64,000 bases of DNA from Hymenobacter sp. HSC-4F20. Lineage in GTDB: Bacteria > Bacteroidota > Bacteroidia > Cytophagales > Hymenobacteraceae. A program made the translations under genes and the position numbers. Shown here piece after piece: positions 47,015 to 55,755 of the stretch (position 1 is the stretch's first letter; every line of letters begins with the position of its first letter). The notes beneath the pieces are model-generated. The model was not told the origin of the DNA, did no database searches, and saw only the letters and a list, made by a program, of their open reading frames with translations. Where the stretch lies: positions 2,046,001-2,110,000 of the forward strand of contig NZ_JAHZTD010000001.1 in assembly GCF_019599275.1 (NCBI RefSeq). The letters run 5' to 3'.

Positions 47015-47090
47015 GGTTTTCTCTCCCGTTTCCTGGCGGGCTGTGGTGCCCGTTGGGTTCCTCGAAGAGAAACCTTAACTCACTGACGAT

Positions 47091-49385
47091 ATGAATTCTT
47101 TTGCTGGTCCGGCCCGTCGGCTGACGGTTGCTAGCCTTGTGCTGGGTAGCGCCCTGACTGCTACGGCCCAAACCTCCGATGTTTCAACGGCTCCCGTACG
47201 CGGGCAGGTGTTCGATGGCTCTACCAACTCGCCCGTACCCGGCGCGGTTATACGGTGGCTAAGTACGCCTACTGAGGCAGCCACCACCGACGCGCAGGGC
47301 GCTTTTTCCCTGGTGCGCCCCGCAGGTGCCGACGCCCGCCTCATTATCAGCTTCCTGGGTTATCAGTCCGATACGGTGCGGGCCGGCGGCGGCTACCTGC
47401 GCATTCCGCTGCGCCGCTCGGCCGAGTTAGGCGAGGTGAAAGTGGAAGGACGGGCCCCCTCCTACTCCGGGCTTACGCCCACTAATACCCAGGTAATTAC
47501 CAGCCGCGACCTAACCAAGTCGGCGTGCTGCAACTTGGCCGAGAGCTTCGAGACGAACGCCTCGGTGGAAGTATCCACCACCGACGCCGTATCCGGAGCC
47601 AAGCAGATTCAGCTGCTGGGGCTGGATGGCGCCTACTCCCTGCTGACCATTGACAACCTGCCGGCCCTGCGCGGGCTGGCCTCTCCCTACCGGCTGGGCT
47701 ATTTGGCCGGCCCCTGGATCGAGAGCATCGACATCATCAAGGGTATGGGCTCGGTAGTGAATGGCTACGAATCGATTTCGGGGCAAGTAAACGTACGCCT
47801 GAAGGAGCCCGACAAAGCCGAGCGGCTGCTGTTTAACGCCTATGGCAATGACCTGGGCAAGTTCGACGTGAATCTGAACCTGGCCACGCCCGTCGGCAAA
47901 AAGGTAAGCACGGCCCTGCTGCTGCACACCGACCACCTTGGCCGCCGCGTCGACCGCAACCAGGATGGCTTTCTGGATCTGCCCCTGGCTACCCAGTACA
48001 ACGTGTTCAATAAGTGGAAGTACCTTTCGGGCAAGGGCCTGGTGCTGGAGGTAGGCCTGGGGGCTCTGCGCGAAACCCGGCAGGGCGGCCAACTGGGCTA
48101 CCGGCAGGAAAACCCTGGCGGCTTCTACGGCACTACCCAGGAAACGAACCGCCACACCGGCTACGCCAAAACCAGCTACACTTGGCCCGGCCGGCCCTAC
48201 CAGAGCCTGGGGCTGCTGCTCAGCGGCACCAACCATGACTTTGCTTCCCGCTACGGCCTGCGCACCTACGATGGCACCCAGCGCACGGGCCTGGCTACAT
48301 TGCTGTTCCAAAGCATTCTGGGCACTACCGCGCACACTTACCGCGCCGGCCTGAGCTTTCTGCACGACGACTACCGTGAGGTATACAAAACGGGCTTCAC
48401 CTACCCCACCGAAACCGTGGCGCAGCGCTACGCCCGGGAGCACCGCAACCGCCTGGAGCAGGTGCCGGGCGCTTTTGCCGAGTACACGTACCAGAACACC
48501 CGTAACCTGACCGTAGTTGGGGGCCTGCGCCTCGACCACCACAACCTCTACGGCTGGTACCTGACTCCGCGGCTGAACGTGAAGTACGACCCGGCCAAGA
48601 ATACAGTGCTGCGGCTGGCGGCCGGCCGCGGCTTCCGCACGGCCAACCCTATTGCTGAAAATGCCGGCATGCTGGTCAGTTCCCGCGAGTTTGTCATTAG
48701 CCCGGTGCTACGCCCCGAAACGGCCTGGAACGTAGGCGGCTCCTTTACGCAGTACTTCAACGCCTTCGGCCACCCGGCCACCTTCATTACTGACTACTAC
48801 CACACCGAGTTTGAGAATCAGGTAGTAGCTGACCCTTATACCAACTCACAGCAGCTGCTTATCACGAACCTGGTGGCCGGCGGGCGCTCCTATTCGCGCA
48901 GCTTCCAGGCCGAAGTACAGGTGGAGCCCGTGAAAGGCCTGCAGGCCAAAGCGGCTTACAAATATCTCGATGTAGCTACCACCTACAACGGCGAGTTGCT
49001 GCCCAAGGTGCTCACGCCCCGGCACCGGCTCTTTCTCAACCTGGGCTACGCCACCGCCTTCGACAAGTGGCGGGCTGATTTCACGGTACAGGGCTTCGGT
49101 AAGCGGCCCCTGGCTCATGAGCCGGGCAGCAGTGGGCATCAGCACGGCACCGGTGAGAACACCCTGCCTTTTGCCCCGCGCTACGCCCTGCTGAACACCC
49201 AGCTAACCCGCGCCTTCAAGCGGTTTGAGGTGTACGCAGGCGTCGAAAATCTGACCAACTACCGCCAGACCGACCCCATTCAGGGGGCCTACGCCCCCTT
49301 CGGGCCTGATTTTGACGCGGCCATGATCTGGGGGCCGGTCTACGGCCGGCTGACCTACGCGGGCCTGCGCTTTACCCTACACTAA
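47091..49385 (+). CDS. TonB-dependent receptor, probable metal transporter
   Basis: 764 aa outer-membrane receptor. A signal peptide is followed by a carboxypeptidase-like beta-sandwich (VRGQVFDGSTNSPVPGAVIR, residues 36-110), a plug with the cysteine pair SACCNLAESFETNASVEVS, the plug core KQIQLLGLDGAYSLLTIDNL and IESIDIIKGMGSVVNGYE, then a barrel ending in YGRLTYAGLRFTLH with the C-terminal aromatic expected of barrels. An extracellular loop contains SSGHQHGTGEN. The CC pair in the plug and the neighbours (HYC_CC_PP protein and an HMA protein) suggest copper or another soft metal. Carried between them on the same strand. Confidence 0.9.
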   Translation: MNSFAGPARRLTVASLVLGSALTATAQTSDVSTAPVRGQVFDGSTNSPVPGAVIRWLSTPTEAATTDAQGAFSLVRPAGADARLIISFLGYQSDTVRAGGGYLRIPLRRSAELGEVKVEGRAPSYSGLTPTNTQVITSRDLTKSACCNLAESFETNASVEVSTTDAVSGAKQIQLLGLDGAYSLLTIDNLPALRGLASPYRLGYLAGPWIESIDIIKGMGSVVNGYESISGQVNVRLKEPDKAERLLFNAYGNDLGKFDVNLNLATPVGKKVSTALLLHTDHLGRRVDRNQDGFLDLPLATQYNVFNKWKYLSGKGLVLEVGLGALRETRQGGQLGYRQENPGGFYGTTQETNRHTGYAKTSYTWPGRPYQSLGLLLSGTNHDFASRYGLRTYDGTQRTGLATLLFQSILGTTAHTYRAGLSFLHDDYREVYKTGFTYPTETVAQRYAREHRNRLEQVPGAFAEYTYQNTRNLTVVGGLRLDHHNLYGWYLTPRLNVKYDPAKNTVLRLAAGRGFRTANPIAENAGMLVSSREFVISPVLRPETAWNVGGSFTQYFNAFGHPATFITDYYHTEFENQVVADPYTNSQQLLITNLVAGGRSYSRSFQAEVQVEPVKGLQAKAAYKYLDVATTYNGELLPKVLTPRHRLFLNLGYATAFDKWRADFTVQGFGKRPLAHEPGSSGHQHGTGENTLPFAPRYALLNTQLTRAFKRFEVYAGVENLTNYRQTDPIQGAYAPFGPDFDAAMIWGPVYGRLTYAGLRFTLH

Positions 49386-49391
49386 GGCGCC

Positions 49392-49429
49392 GAAACCGCC
49401 GCAGCGCGTTGCCTGACTGCGGCGGTTTC
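49392..49429 (+). terminator. Hairpin between the TonB receptor and the HMA gene
   Basis: 13-bp stem GAAACCGCCGCAG / CTGCGGCGGTTTC followed by a T-rich stretch (TTTCTTTCTTT). It may end or attenuate the transcript, so the HMA gene could be partly uncoupled. Confidence 0.65.
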
Positions 49430-49487
49430 TGGCACGTTTCTTTCTTTACTTCGGCACTTTCTCTTCTTTCTTCGCTGTTTCTGACTT

Positions 49488-49859
49488 ATGAAACTTTTCG
49501 CATCTTTCTGCCTGGTACTTTCTTTTCTACTTGGCTCATTTGGCGCGTTGGCGCAAACCAGCAAGTCGAAAGGCGGGGGGCCGGCCACGCAAGTTCTGCA
49601 AGTGAAAACCTCGGCCGTCTGCGACATGTGTAAGGCGCGCCTGGAAAAAGCTATGGCCTACGAAAAGGGGGTGCAGCAGGCCCAGCTCGACGTAGCCAGC
49701 AAAATTCTAACCGTAACGTATCGGCCCGAGAAAACCACTCCAGCTGCCCTGCGCGCCGCTGTGCAGCAGACGGGCTACGATGCCGATGAGCAGCAGGCCG
49801 AAGCCCGCGCCTACGACCGGCTGCCCGACTGCTGCAAGAAAACCAACGCTACCCACTAA
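49488..49859 (+). CDS. Exported heavy-metal-associated (HMA) domain protein
   Basis: 123 aa with a signal peptide (FCLVLSFLLGSFGALAQ), so it is probably periplasmic. The HMA ferredoxin-like fold has the metal site CDMCKARLEKAM (CxxC) and the usual closing pattern TPAALRAAVQQTGYDAD. A second potential site, DCCKK, is at the C-terminus. A copper (or zinc/cadmium) chaperone delivering to or from the receptor upstream is a reasonable inference. Confidence 0.87.
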   Translation: MKLFASFCLVLSFLLGSFGALAQTSKSKGGGPATQVLQVKTSAVCDMCKARLEKAMAYEKGVQQAQLDVASKILTVTYRPEKTTPAALRAAVQQTGYDADEQQAEARAYDRLPDCCKKTNATH

Positions 49860-49866
49860 ACTGCCC

Positions 49867-49922
49867 CTACACAACAGAACCGCCCGATTACTACCTAGTA
49901 GTCGGGCGGTTCTGTTGTGTAG
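49867..49922. terminator. Very long perfect hairpin after the metal module
   Basis: 21-bp perfectly paired arms (49867-49887 and 49902-49922) around a 14-base loop that contains a smaller CTAC/GTAG hairpin. Works for the HMA gene and the convergent gene at 49948. Confidence 0.85.
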
Positions 49923-49947
49923 AGCTGCGAAATTATGCGCAGGGAGA

Positions 49948-50517
49948 CTAAGCCGTAATAGCGGGCGCTAGGCGTACTTCGAATTGCAGACTTGTCTGGA
50001 AGGCCAGTGGCCGGGTCAGGCGCCGCCGGTTCGTGCCGGATATTTCCAGGGTAAACCATTCTGCCCGCAGAAATTCCAGCAGGTTAGGCTGGCCTTGCAG
50101 TTCCATTTCGATGCGCGAGGAATGGATGTTTTCCGGACTGAAGGTTGCAATAGGCACTTTCCGGCCGTTGGCGGTCAGAAAACAGCTACCACTTTCCAAG
50201 GCCCCCAGCGTGGGGGTACCCCGCCCAATGGCCTGCCCAGGGGGCTGGCTCCACGTCAGGCACGCCTCACGTAGGGTTACGGTCGTGACGCCCGGATGCG
50301 TTAGGGAAGCCAGACAGGGGAGCGTGCCCGGCAACGTGGTTTCGCAGAGAAAAATCAGGTCCATGCCGGGGTCGATGCGCAGGTTAATAGCGCGCGTACT
50401 CAGCCCGAAAGCTGTGCGCAGAGAACGGCGCAGGCCTTCGTTGTGGGCAATGGTGAGGCCGACGCCCAAAATAACGGGGGGCGCAGTGGCGGGCGGGACA
50501 ACAGGTAGGGGTTTCAT
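49948..50517 (-). CDS. Hypothetical protein
   Basis: 189 aa from the ATG at 50517 (MKPLPVVPPATAPPVILGVG). I recognise no family. There is no clear signal peptide; the sequence is moderately hydrophobic with several beta-like stretches (ILGVGLTIAH, IFLCETTLPG, WFTLEISG). Competing plus-strand frames in the same place look like shadows. It ends against a strong hairpin, which favours a real gene. Confidence 0.5.
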   Translation of the reverse strand: MKPLPVVPPATAPPVILGVGLTIAHNEGLRRSLRTAFGLSTRAINLRIDPGMDLIFLCETTLPGTLPCLASLTHPGVTTVTLREACLTWSQPPGQAIGRGTPTLGALESGSCFLTANGRKVPIATFSPENIHSSRIEMELQGQPNLLEFLRAEWFTLEISGTNRRRLTRPLAFQTSLQFEVRLAPAITA

Positions 50518-50789
50518 GGCTAACGAGATACCGGAGCGTGCAGTCACGGGCGAGACAAGGATAGGACGCGACACAGGGCAGGCAACCCACAGAAGCACTT
50601 AGCAGCTAGTTTACTACGGAGAAGGTAGATAATCCCCTAAAGGTGATAGGCTTAAAGTAGAGTAAAGCGCTGGAAAAGTAGACCAGCAGGGAAATACAGC
50701 TGCCTAAAATTGTTTTCTTTTAATAATTTATAAGACGATTCGATTTTATCTCTTTATCTTGAGCCTATCACCCGGAATGAATAAGTTGT

Positions 50790-51527
50790 ATGAAAATTTC
50801 TTGCCTGCTGCTAGATGATGACCCCCTTGTGCTGGACCTTTTGCAGGCCTACGTAGTAATGACGGATATTCTGGACGTAAAAGCCGCCTTTACTGACCCA
50901 TTGGATGCCCATCGCTACCTAGTGGAAAACCAAGTACAAGTGCTTTTCTCCGACGTTACCATGCCCCATTTGAGCGGGCTGGACCTGGTACGCTCCCTGC
51001 AACAACCGCCCCTGGTAGTACTGATGACAGCCTACCCACAGTACGCCATGGAGGGCTTCAACCTCGACGTAATTGATTTTCTACTCAAGCCTATTTCCCT
51101 GGACCGATTTCTGAAAGCTGTAAACAAGGTAGCGGGCATTCTGCGGGTTAACACAGTCGGCTCCGATGCCCAGGCCGATGCCCTGACGGGCTGGGGCTCC
51201 TTTTTTATCCGGACCGACGCCCAGTTCGTGCGCTTGCATTACCGGGAGGTACTTTACATTGAGGCCCTGAAAGATTTCACGAAAATTAACACCGCCGATG
51301 GCCGTACGCACCTGACGCTGGTGAACCTGAAGAACCTGGAGGAGCAACTTCCCCCTGGTCTGTTCGTGCGCACGCACCGCTCCTATCTGGTCAATGCTGC
51401 CCGCATCGACTCGGTAAGTAACCTGGAGGTGAAAGTGGGCGGCCACGCCCTACCCCTGGGACAAACCTACCGGGAGCGGGTAACAGAGCGCATCGTGAAC
51501 CGCTCCCTGATCCGGCGGCAAAACTGA
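50790..51527 (+). CDS. LytTR-family response regulator, orphan
   Basis: 245 aa. REC domain: acidic pocket D9-D11, phospho-acceptor D55 (VLFSDVTMPH), and K100 (DFLLKPIS). C-terminal LytTR DNA-binding domain from about residue 140 (FFIRTDAQFVRLHYREVLYIEALKDFTKI and LFVRTHRSYLVNAARI). No LytS-type histidine kinase is next to it, unlike most members. The upstream region is strikingly AT-rich. Target genes unknown. Confidence 0.95.
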   Translation: MKISCLLLDDDPLVLDLLQAYVVMTDILDVKAAFTDPLDAHRYLVENQVQVLFSDVTMPHLSGLDLVRSLQQPPLVVLMTAYPQYAMEGFNLDVIDFLLKPISLDRFLKAVNKVAGILRVNTVGSDAQADALTGWGSFFIRTDAQFVRLHYREVLYIEALKDFTKINTADGRTHLTLVNLKNLEEQLPPGLFVRTHRSYLVNAARIDSVSNLEVKVGGHALPLGQTYRERVTERIVNRSLIRRQN

Positions 51528-51576
51528 GCGGGGGTGTCACGGCGGCGGGAATACGGAAGCGGTTTGCCTCTAACGT

Positions 51577-52329
51577 CTAGCCCGCTTCTTTGGCCCGCCA
51601 CAGCCGCCACCATGGCAGGTAGGGCTGGTCGTGGTGCTCGTAGTGGTAGCCAAAAAAGTAGCAGCTAATAAATGCCCACGCGTGATGCCGCAACTGGCTG
51701 CGCGACTTATGCGGGTTGTCGGGGGCATGCTCACCGCGGTGGGGCAGATAGGTGCCGAAATAAAAGAGTTGTAGAGTAGCCAGCACGGCCGGAATCATCC
51801 AGAACGCAATGACATTGGCCTGAGGAAAAAACAGCTTCAGCACATTGTAAGTAAGGGCCATCAGTACCACCTGCGCCAGGGTCACGTAGTTCCAGGCGAA
51901 GCGCCCGAACCACAGCAGAAAGCTGGAATGGTGCCCATCGTGAAAGTCCGGGTCCTGGTCGGTGGCTACGTGCCGGTGGTGGGCGTGATGCTTGGGCAGC
52001 ATCCCGGGAAACCAGTTAAAGGCAAACAAGCCGGCCGTCAGCAAGCCAATCCCGTTATTAAGGCGCTTGTTGGCACTTACTACGCCGTGCATGGCATCGT
52101 GGGCCGTAATGAAAAGCCCGGTGTACAGGTGCATCTGCAGCAGAGCCAGCAGGTAGGGGCCTGGGCTACGCCAGTTGGGGTGGTACCAAGCCAGCAGGTA
52201 AGCCAGCAAGGTAGCCCAGGCCAGCAAAATAAGTCCGGCCACTACTACCCCTTTGTATCCTACCGGGGTAGGCCGCACCCGAACCGGGGAGGCAGAAACG
52301 GGAGAGGATGGCGCGAAGGAAGTACCCAT
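51577..52329 (-). CDS. crtW: Beta-carotene ketolase
   Basis: Membrane di-iron oxygenase that adds 4-keto groups to beta-ring carotenoids. 250 aa from the ATG at 52329 (the frame continues upstream). His clusters and landmarks match CrtW: LFITAHDAMHG, MLPKHHAHHRHVATDQDPDFHDG, LFYFGTYLPHRG, and HYEHHDQPYLPWWRLW at the end. Four hydrophobic stretches. It follows ispH on the same strand with a 67-base gap. Belongs to the fatty acid desaturase superfamily; a related desaturase is the alternative, but the FGTYLPHR and PWWRL segments favour CrtW. Confidence 0.85.
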   Translation of the reverse strand: MGTSFAPSSPVSASPVRVRPTPVGYKGVVVAGLILLAWATLLAYLLAWYHPNWRSPGPYLLALLQMHLYTGLFITAHDAMHGVVSANKRLNNGIGLLTAGLFAFNWFPGMLPKHHAHHRHVATDQDPDFHDGHHSSFLLWFGRFAWNYVTLAQVVLMALTYNVLKLFFPQANVIAFWMIPAVLATLQLFYFGTYLPHRGEHAPDNPHKSRSQLRHHAWAFISCYFFGYHYEHHDQPYLPWWRLWRAKEAG

Positions 52330-52396
52330 GAAAGAAGAGACAGTGGCAAAAGGCCGGCACGGCCCCAAAAGTAGTGCCCCCAACGGCAGTTCCCAG

Positions 52397-53245
52397 TTAC
52401 ATAGCAAGCAAGGCGTCCCGAACTTGCTCCATCTGCCACATAGGAGTGCTGGTAGCGCCGCAAATTCCCACTGACTGCCCTGGTTGAAACCAGGAAGGGC
52501 ACAGCTCTTCTACCTTGGAGACGAAATGCGTAGCCGGGTTGGTTTCCTTGCACACCTGGTAGAGCACTTTGCCATTGGAGCTTTTAGTGCCCGATACGAA
52601 CACTACCTGATCAAACTGGGCGGCAAACTTGCGCAGGTCCTTGTCGCGGTTGCTTACCTGCCGGCAGATGGTGTCGTTGGCGTTTACCAGATAGCCGCGC
52701 TGCTCCAGCTCGTCTTTGATGCGGTAGAAGGAGTTCGTGCTCTTGGTAGTTTGGCTGTAGAGCGTGATGTTGGCGGGTAGCTCGTGGCGCAGTAATTCCT
52801 CCAGATTCTCGAATACCACTGCCTCGCCGCTGGTTTGTCCCAGCAGACCGCGCACCTCGGCATGCCCATGCTTGCCGTAAATAAAAATCCGGTCCTGGCG
52901 GTCGTAACTGCTCTTAATGCGGTTTTGGAGCTTAAGCACCACCGGGCACGAGGCATCAATCAGGGTCAGGTTATTTTCCATGGCCATCTGGTAAGTGCTC
53001 GGGGGCTCGCCGTGGGCCCGAATCAGGACGGCTTCGTTGCGCAGCTGGGCTAGCTCTTCGTAGTTAATGATGCGCAGGCCCCGCTGCTCCAGGCGCTCCA
53101 CTTCTTCGTCATTGTGCACAATGTCGCCCAGGCAATACAGGTAGCCTTGTTCATCGAGCAAGTCTTCGGCCATCTGAATAGCATAGATTACGCCGAAACA
53201 AAAGCCGGAATTGGGGTCGATACGGACGCTCAGGTGGTACGGCAT
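52397..53245 (-). CDS. ispH: 4-hydroxy-3-methylbut-2-enyl diphosphate reductase
   Basis: Last enzyme of the MEP pathway, giving IPP and DMAPP. 282 aa with a [4Fe-4S] cluster: Cys in NSGFCFGV, IDASCPVVLKLQ and NDTICRQVSNRDKDLRKFA. Conserved GKHGHAEVRGL loop and SSNGKVLYQVCKETNP. The usual GIVCAGxASTP-type end appears as SVGICGATSTPMWQMEQV. Placement beside crtW couples isoprenoid supply to pigment genes. Confidence 0.97.
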   Translation of the reverse strand: MPYHLSVRIDPNSGFCFGVIYAIQMAEDLLDEQGYLYCLGDIVHNDEEVERLEQRGLRIINYEELAQLRNEAVLIRAHGEPPSTYQMAMENNLTLIDASCPVVLKLQNRIKSSYDRQDRIFIYGKHGHAEVRGLLGQTSGEAVVFENLEELLRHELPANITLYSQTTKSTNSFYRIKDELEQRGYLVNANDTICRQVSNRDKDLRKFAAQFDQVVFVSGTKSSNGKVLYQVCKETNPATHFVSKVEELCPSWFQPGQSVGICGATSTPMWQMEQVRDALLAM

Positions 53246-53630
53246 AACGAACAGACAAACTGTCGAGTTGACCAGAAGGTTACAACGGGCAGAAGATACG
53301 AGGCGTTTAGCATTCTTTCTGTCCTAGTGGCTGCTGGTCTGGCATAACAACAAAGGCTGTCGCCGGAAAGTTAATAAACTGGCACTCCCGCCGTTGCCGA
53401 CAGTGCGGGACCGGAAGCGGACTCCTACAGCTACCTTCAGGTGGCTTGACCAGCCAAGGCCCTATACGCTCCCAAAGGCAATACGGCTCTGCCAGCGAAG
53501 CCTGCCCGCAAGTGTACGTACGTAGGCTTGGCCTTGGTGGGTTTTGACGGCCGAGGCTAAGCTAATAAAGGGGAGCTTTTGCACCCCGTACGTTGCTAGG
53601 TGCAAAAGCTCAGCCTTCCTCTTAATGCAT
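53246..53630. other. Long intergenic region
   Basis: About 385 bases without a convincing gene. It must contain the ispH promoter, but no exact TAnnTTTG match was found. A few weak inverted repeats occur (AAGCCT...AGGCTT near 53500). A small minus-strand open frame at 53462-53644 overlaps the terminator hairpin and the next gene's stop, so I do not call it. Confidence 0.4.
53573..53611. terminator. Terminator after the carboxypeptidase-like domain gene
   Basis: Perfect 13-bp stem GAGCTTTTGCACC / GGTGCAAAAGCTC with a 13-base loop. It is 20 bases beyond the stop at 53631 on the minus strand. Confidence 0.7.
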
Positions 53631-54830
53631 TTAAAAAGAGCCAAACGCTTTACGCCGCTCCAGGTCCCGGATTACCTGCTCTTCCACCGGGCTGGCCCGC
53701 AGAATTTCACGGTCGCGCCAGAACTTGGCATTGTAGTTCTGCTTCATGGCCTGCTTGAGGTCGTTGTAATTTACGCCCGTTGTTTTGTAGCCTTTGGCAG
53801 CTGGCTTGGCTGTGTGCTGATAAAAGAACAGGTTGCCGCTGATACTGGTCGTGTCAGGCTTGCCCTGGTAGCTGAGCACAATAGTTTGCTCGGCCCGGAT
53901 AGCCTGCAGACGACTTAGTGAATCCGCGACGGGGCTGAAATCCGTGACCATTCGAAAGCTTTGGGACGAGAGCGTAGTACCCTCCGAGAACTGCAACGAC
54001 ATCAGGCTGCCGATGGGCACATTGCTCTCCACACGCCGGAGGGCCGCCGACTCCATATCCAGATACAGGGTGCCGAAGGTGGCCGGCTGGTTTAAGTCCA
54101 GCCGCGGCGTGTAGTCAATAACCGCCGTTTGCTGGCCCTTATCCTGCAGGATTTCCCGTAGCTGAAACTTAAACTGCTTCTCGGCCAGGGGGCTTAATGG
54201 CACAGCCAGGGTGCGGCGGCTGGGCTTGGGCTCGAACACCGGAATGAGGCGCACGGCAGCCGAGAAGTTGGTCATATCTACGCCCGTATCCTCGGCCGCG
54301 GTAGCATACCGGGCTTGCTCCAGTTGCCAGCCGCCCACCCCCTGGCTGGTGAAGCGCACGTCGTAGAAAGCATCCAAAAACTCCGAGTAAGTGCCGTTAT
54401 GCCGCTGCTTCTGCCGGTAAAATGCCTTGCCATACTGCTCTTGGCGCTGGTGCCGGGCCAGCTTGGCATAGGCCCGCTTCACCAGCTCACTGGCCACCTG
54501 CTCCGGGTTGCGCACCCGCACTTCCGGCAGGGCTACCGTACTGGCACTCAAAGAAATTACTAGCGGCTCCGTGGCCGACTTAACGTCGACTGTAGTGGGA
54601 GCGTAGCCCAGGCTGATAACGGTTATTTTCCGGGGTAGGCTAGCTACGCGCAGGCTAAACTCGCCGGCTTCGTTGGTAGCCGTGCCAGGCTCATTGTTGA
54701 GCTGCCCTACGCTGGCATAGGGCACGGGCCGGCGCTGCTCGTCCAGCACTTTGCCTTTAATAGTAAGCTGCTGAGCCTGAGCCAGCGAAGCAGTAGCCAG
54801 GGCTAGCGTCAGGGTTAACACATGTTTCAT
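53631..54830 (-). CDS. Exported protein with carboxypeptidase-like regulatory domain
   Basis: 399 aa from the ATG at 54830, with a signal peptide (MKHVLTLTLALATASLAQAQ). An N-terminal beta-sandwich (IKGKVLDEQRRPVPYASVGQL, GTATNEAGEFSLRV) of the CarbopepD_reg_2 type is followed by a charged region beginning SELVKRAYAKLARHQRQ and beta-rich segments. Such proteins are probably outer-membrane-associated or periplasmic in Bacteroidota and may be partly related to TonB systems. The specific function is unknown. It is upstream of ispH on the same strand but separated by a hairpin. Confidence 0.75.
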   Translation of the reverse strand: MKHVLTLTLALATASLAQAQQLTIKGKVLDEQRRPVPYASVGQLNNEPGTATNEAGEFSLRVASLPRKITVISLGYAPTTVDVKSATEPLVISLSASTVALPEVRVRNPEQVASELVKRAYAKLARHQRQEQYGKAFYRQKQRHNGTYSEFLDAFYDVRFTSQGVGGWQLEQARYATAAEDTGVDMTNFSAAVRLIPVFEPKPSRRTLAVPLSPLAEKQFKFQLREILQDKGQQTAVIDYTPRLDLNQPATFGTLYLDMESAALRRVESNVPIGSLMSLQFSEGTTLSSQSFRMVTDFSPVADSLSRLQAIRAEQTIVLSYQGKPDTTSISGNLFFYQHTAKPAAKGYKTTGVNYNDLKQAMKQNYNAKFWRDREILRASPVEEQVIRDLERRKAFGSF

Positions 54831-55093
54831 TCGGCGGAGAGGAAAGTAAAGGGGAATAGCGGCGGGAGGCAGCTTGGGTGCCTTACAAACGTGCACCCTG
54901 CGCTTTTGATGTCCTGAAACTAGAATTTTCTACCACCTGCGAGCTACTCAAAACGTGCCAGAAACTCAGGCCCTGCTTTACTTGGCGCCCTAGCCTTGCC
55001 CTAAGCCTCTGGTCCTCAAACCCTGGCAAGGCGGCGACGCCCACCACCTCGGTCTGTCGTTTTGCCGGGGTCTACTCCAGGAGCAGGAACGAA

Positions 55094-55118
55094 AAAGCTC
55101 CTGCCAGGCAGGAGCTTT
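55094..55118. terminator. Terminator after the gene at 55148
   Basis: AAAGCTCCTG / CAGGAGCTTT stem with a 5-base loop and A and T tracts at the ends, 30 bases beyond the minus-strand stop at 55148. Confidence 0.8.
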
Positions 55119-55147
55119 CATACAAACAAAACTACATCCTGGACAAG

Positions 55148-55675
55148 CTACAGTTGCCGGAGCTTCTGCGCCTCGGCATCCGAAACGTGGCCCCGATCAA
55201 CCAGGAACGTGCGCACCAGCCCGAACGATTCCGCGTCCAAACCGGAGTTAGGGTGGCGTAGCAGAGTGCTTACCAGAAACTGCCGGTCTTCCTCCACGTG
55301 CGGGCTCAGACCCAGGAAACCCGGCAGGTTGCTTTCCACGCTTAGGCGTAGAAAACGAATTTCGGCGTTGTCGGAATCAAGCTTAACGGCTTGCTCAAAC
55401 AGCTTGCTGGCATTCTGCACGTAGGTCAGCTTGTTGAACATGGAGGCGTCGCGGGCCCGGATGGCTTCAGCGGCGGCTTTGTAGGCCAGTACCACAGCAT
55501 CTTGCTGGGTGTAAGCCGCCATCAGCTGGTAGAACTTCTCCCCTGCTTCTTTGCTGGTAGCCGCCTGCTGATACTGGCGGCGCAGGTGGATTACGGAGTA
55601 CGGATTGGCTTCAGTAGACACGGGAGTGGCGAAGGTCAGAAAGGACGTAAGAATAAGAAAGGAAACTAGCTTCAT
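55148..55675 (-). CDS. Exported helical protein downstream of crtB
   Basis: 175 aa with a signal peptide (MKLVSFLILTSFLTFATPVSTEA). The mature part is all-helical, with TPR-like helices (LAYKAAAEAIRARD, NASKLFEQAVKLDSDNAEIRFLRLSV) and a segment GLSPHVEEDRQFL. No named family recognised. It lies 80 bases downstream of crtB on the same strand and ends in a terminator, so it may be the last gene of the crtI-crtB unit. A role in carotenoid placement or in the envelope is a guess. Confidence 0.7.
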   Translation of the reverse strand: MKLVSFLILTSFLTFATPVSTEANPYSVIHLRRQYQQAATSKEAGEKFYQLMAAYTQQDAVVLAYKAAAEAIRARDASMFNKLTYVQNASKLFEQAVKLDSDNAEIRFLRLSVESNLPGFLGLSPHVEEDRQFLVSTLLRHPNSGLDAESFGLVRTFLVDRGHVSDAEAQKLRQL

Positions 55676-55755
55676 GCGGCATAGAAATCAGACAACTACA
55701 CAGAGACAACCCGCTGCAAAGTTGCTGATAAAATCCGGGCTTGGTGGCCGGTGCC

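Noticed and set aside
47511..48542. Minus-strand open frame inside the TonB receptor
   Set aside because: Shadow frame with Val/Gly/Gln-rich, non-protein-like composition; the plus strand is a full receptor.
50033..50602. Plus-strand open frame opposite the hypothetical gene at 49948
   Set aside because: Arg/Pro-rich shadow-like composition; the minus frame ends at a proper terminator.
51577..52329. Fatty acid desaturase as the call for the gene beside ispH
   Set aside because: FGTYLPHR, the DPDFH cluster and PWWRL end match CrtW better, and the context is carotenoid.
53462..53644. Minus-strand open frame of 60 codons
   Set aside because: Runs through a terminator hairpin and overlaps the end of the neighbouring gene; no recognisable features.
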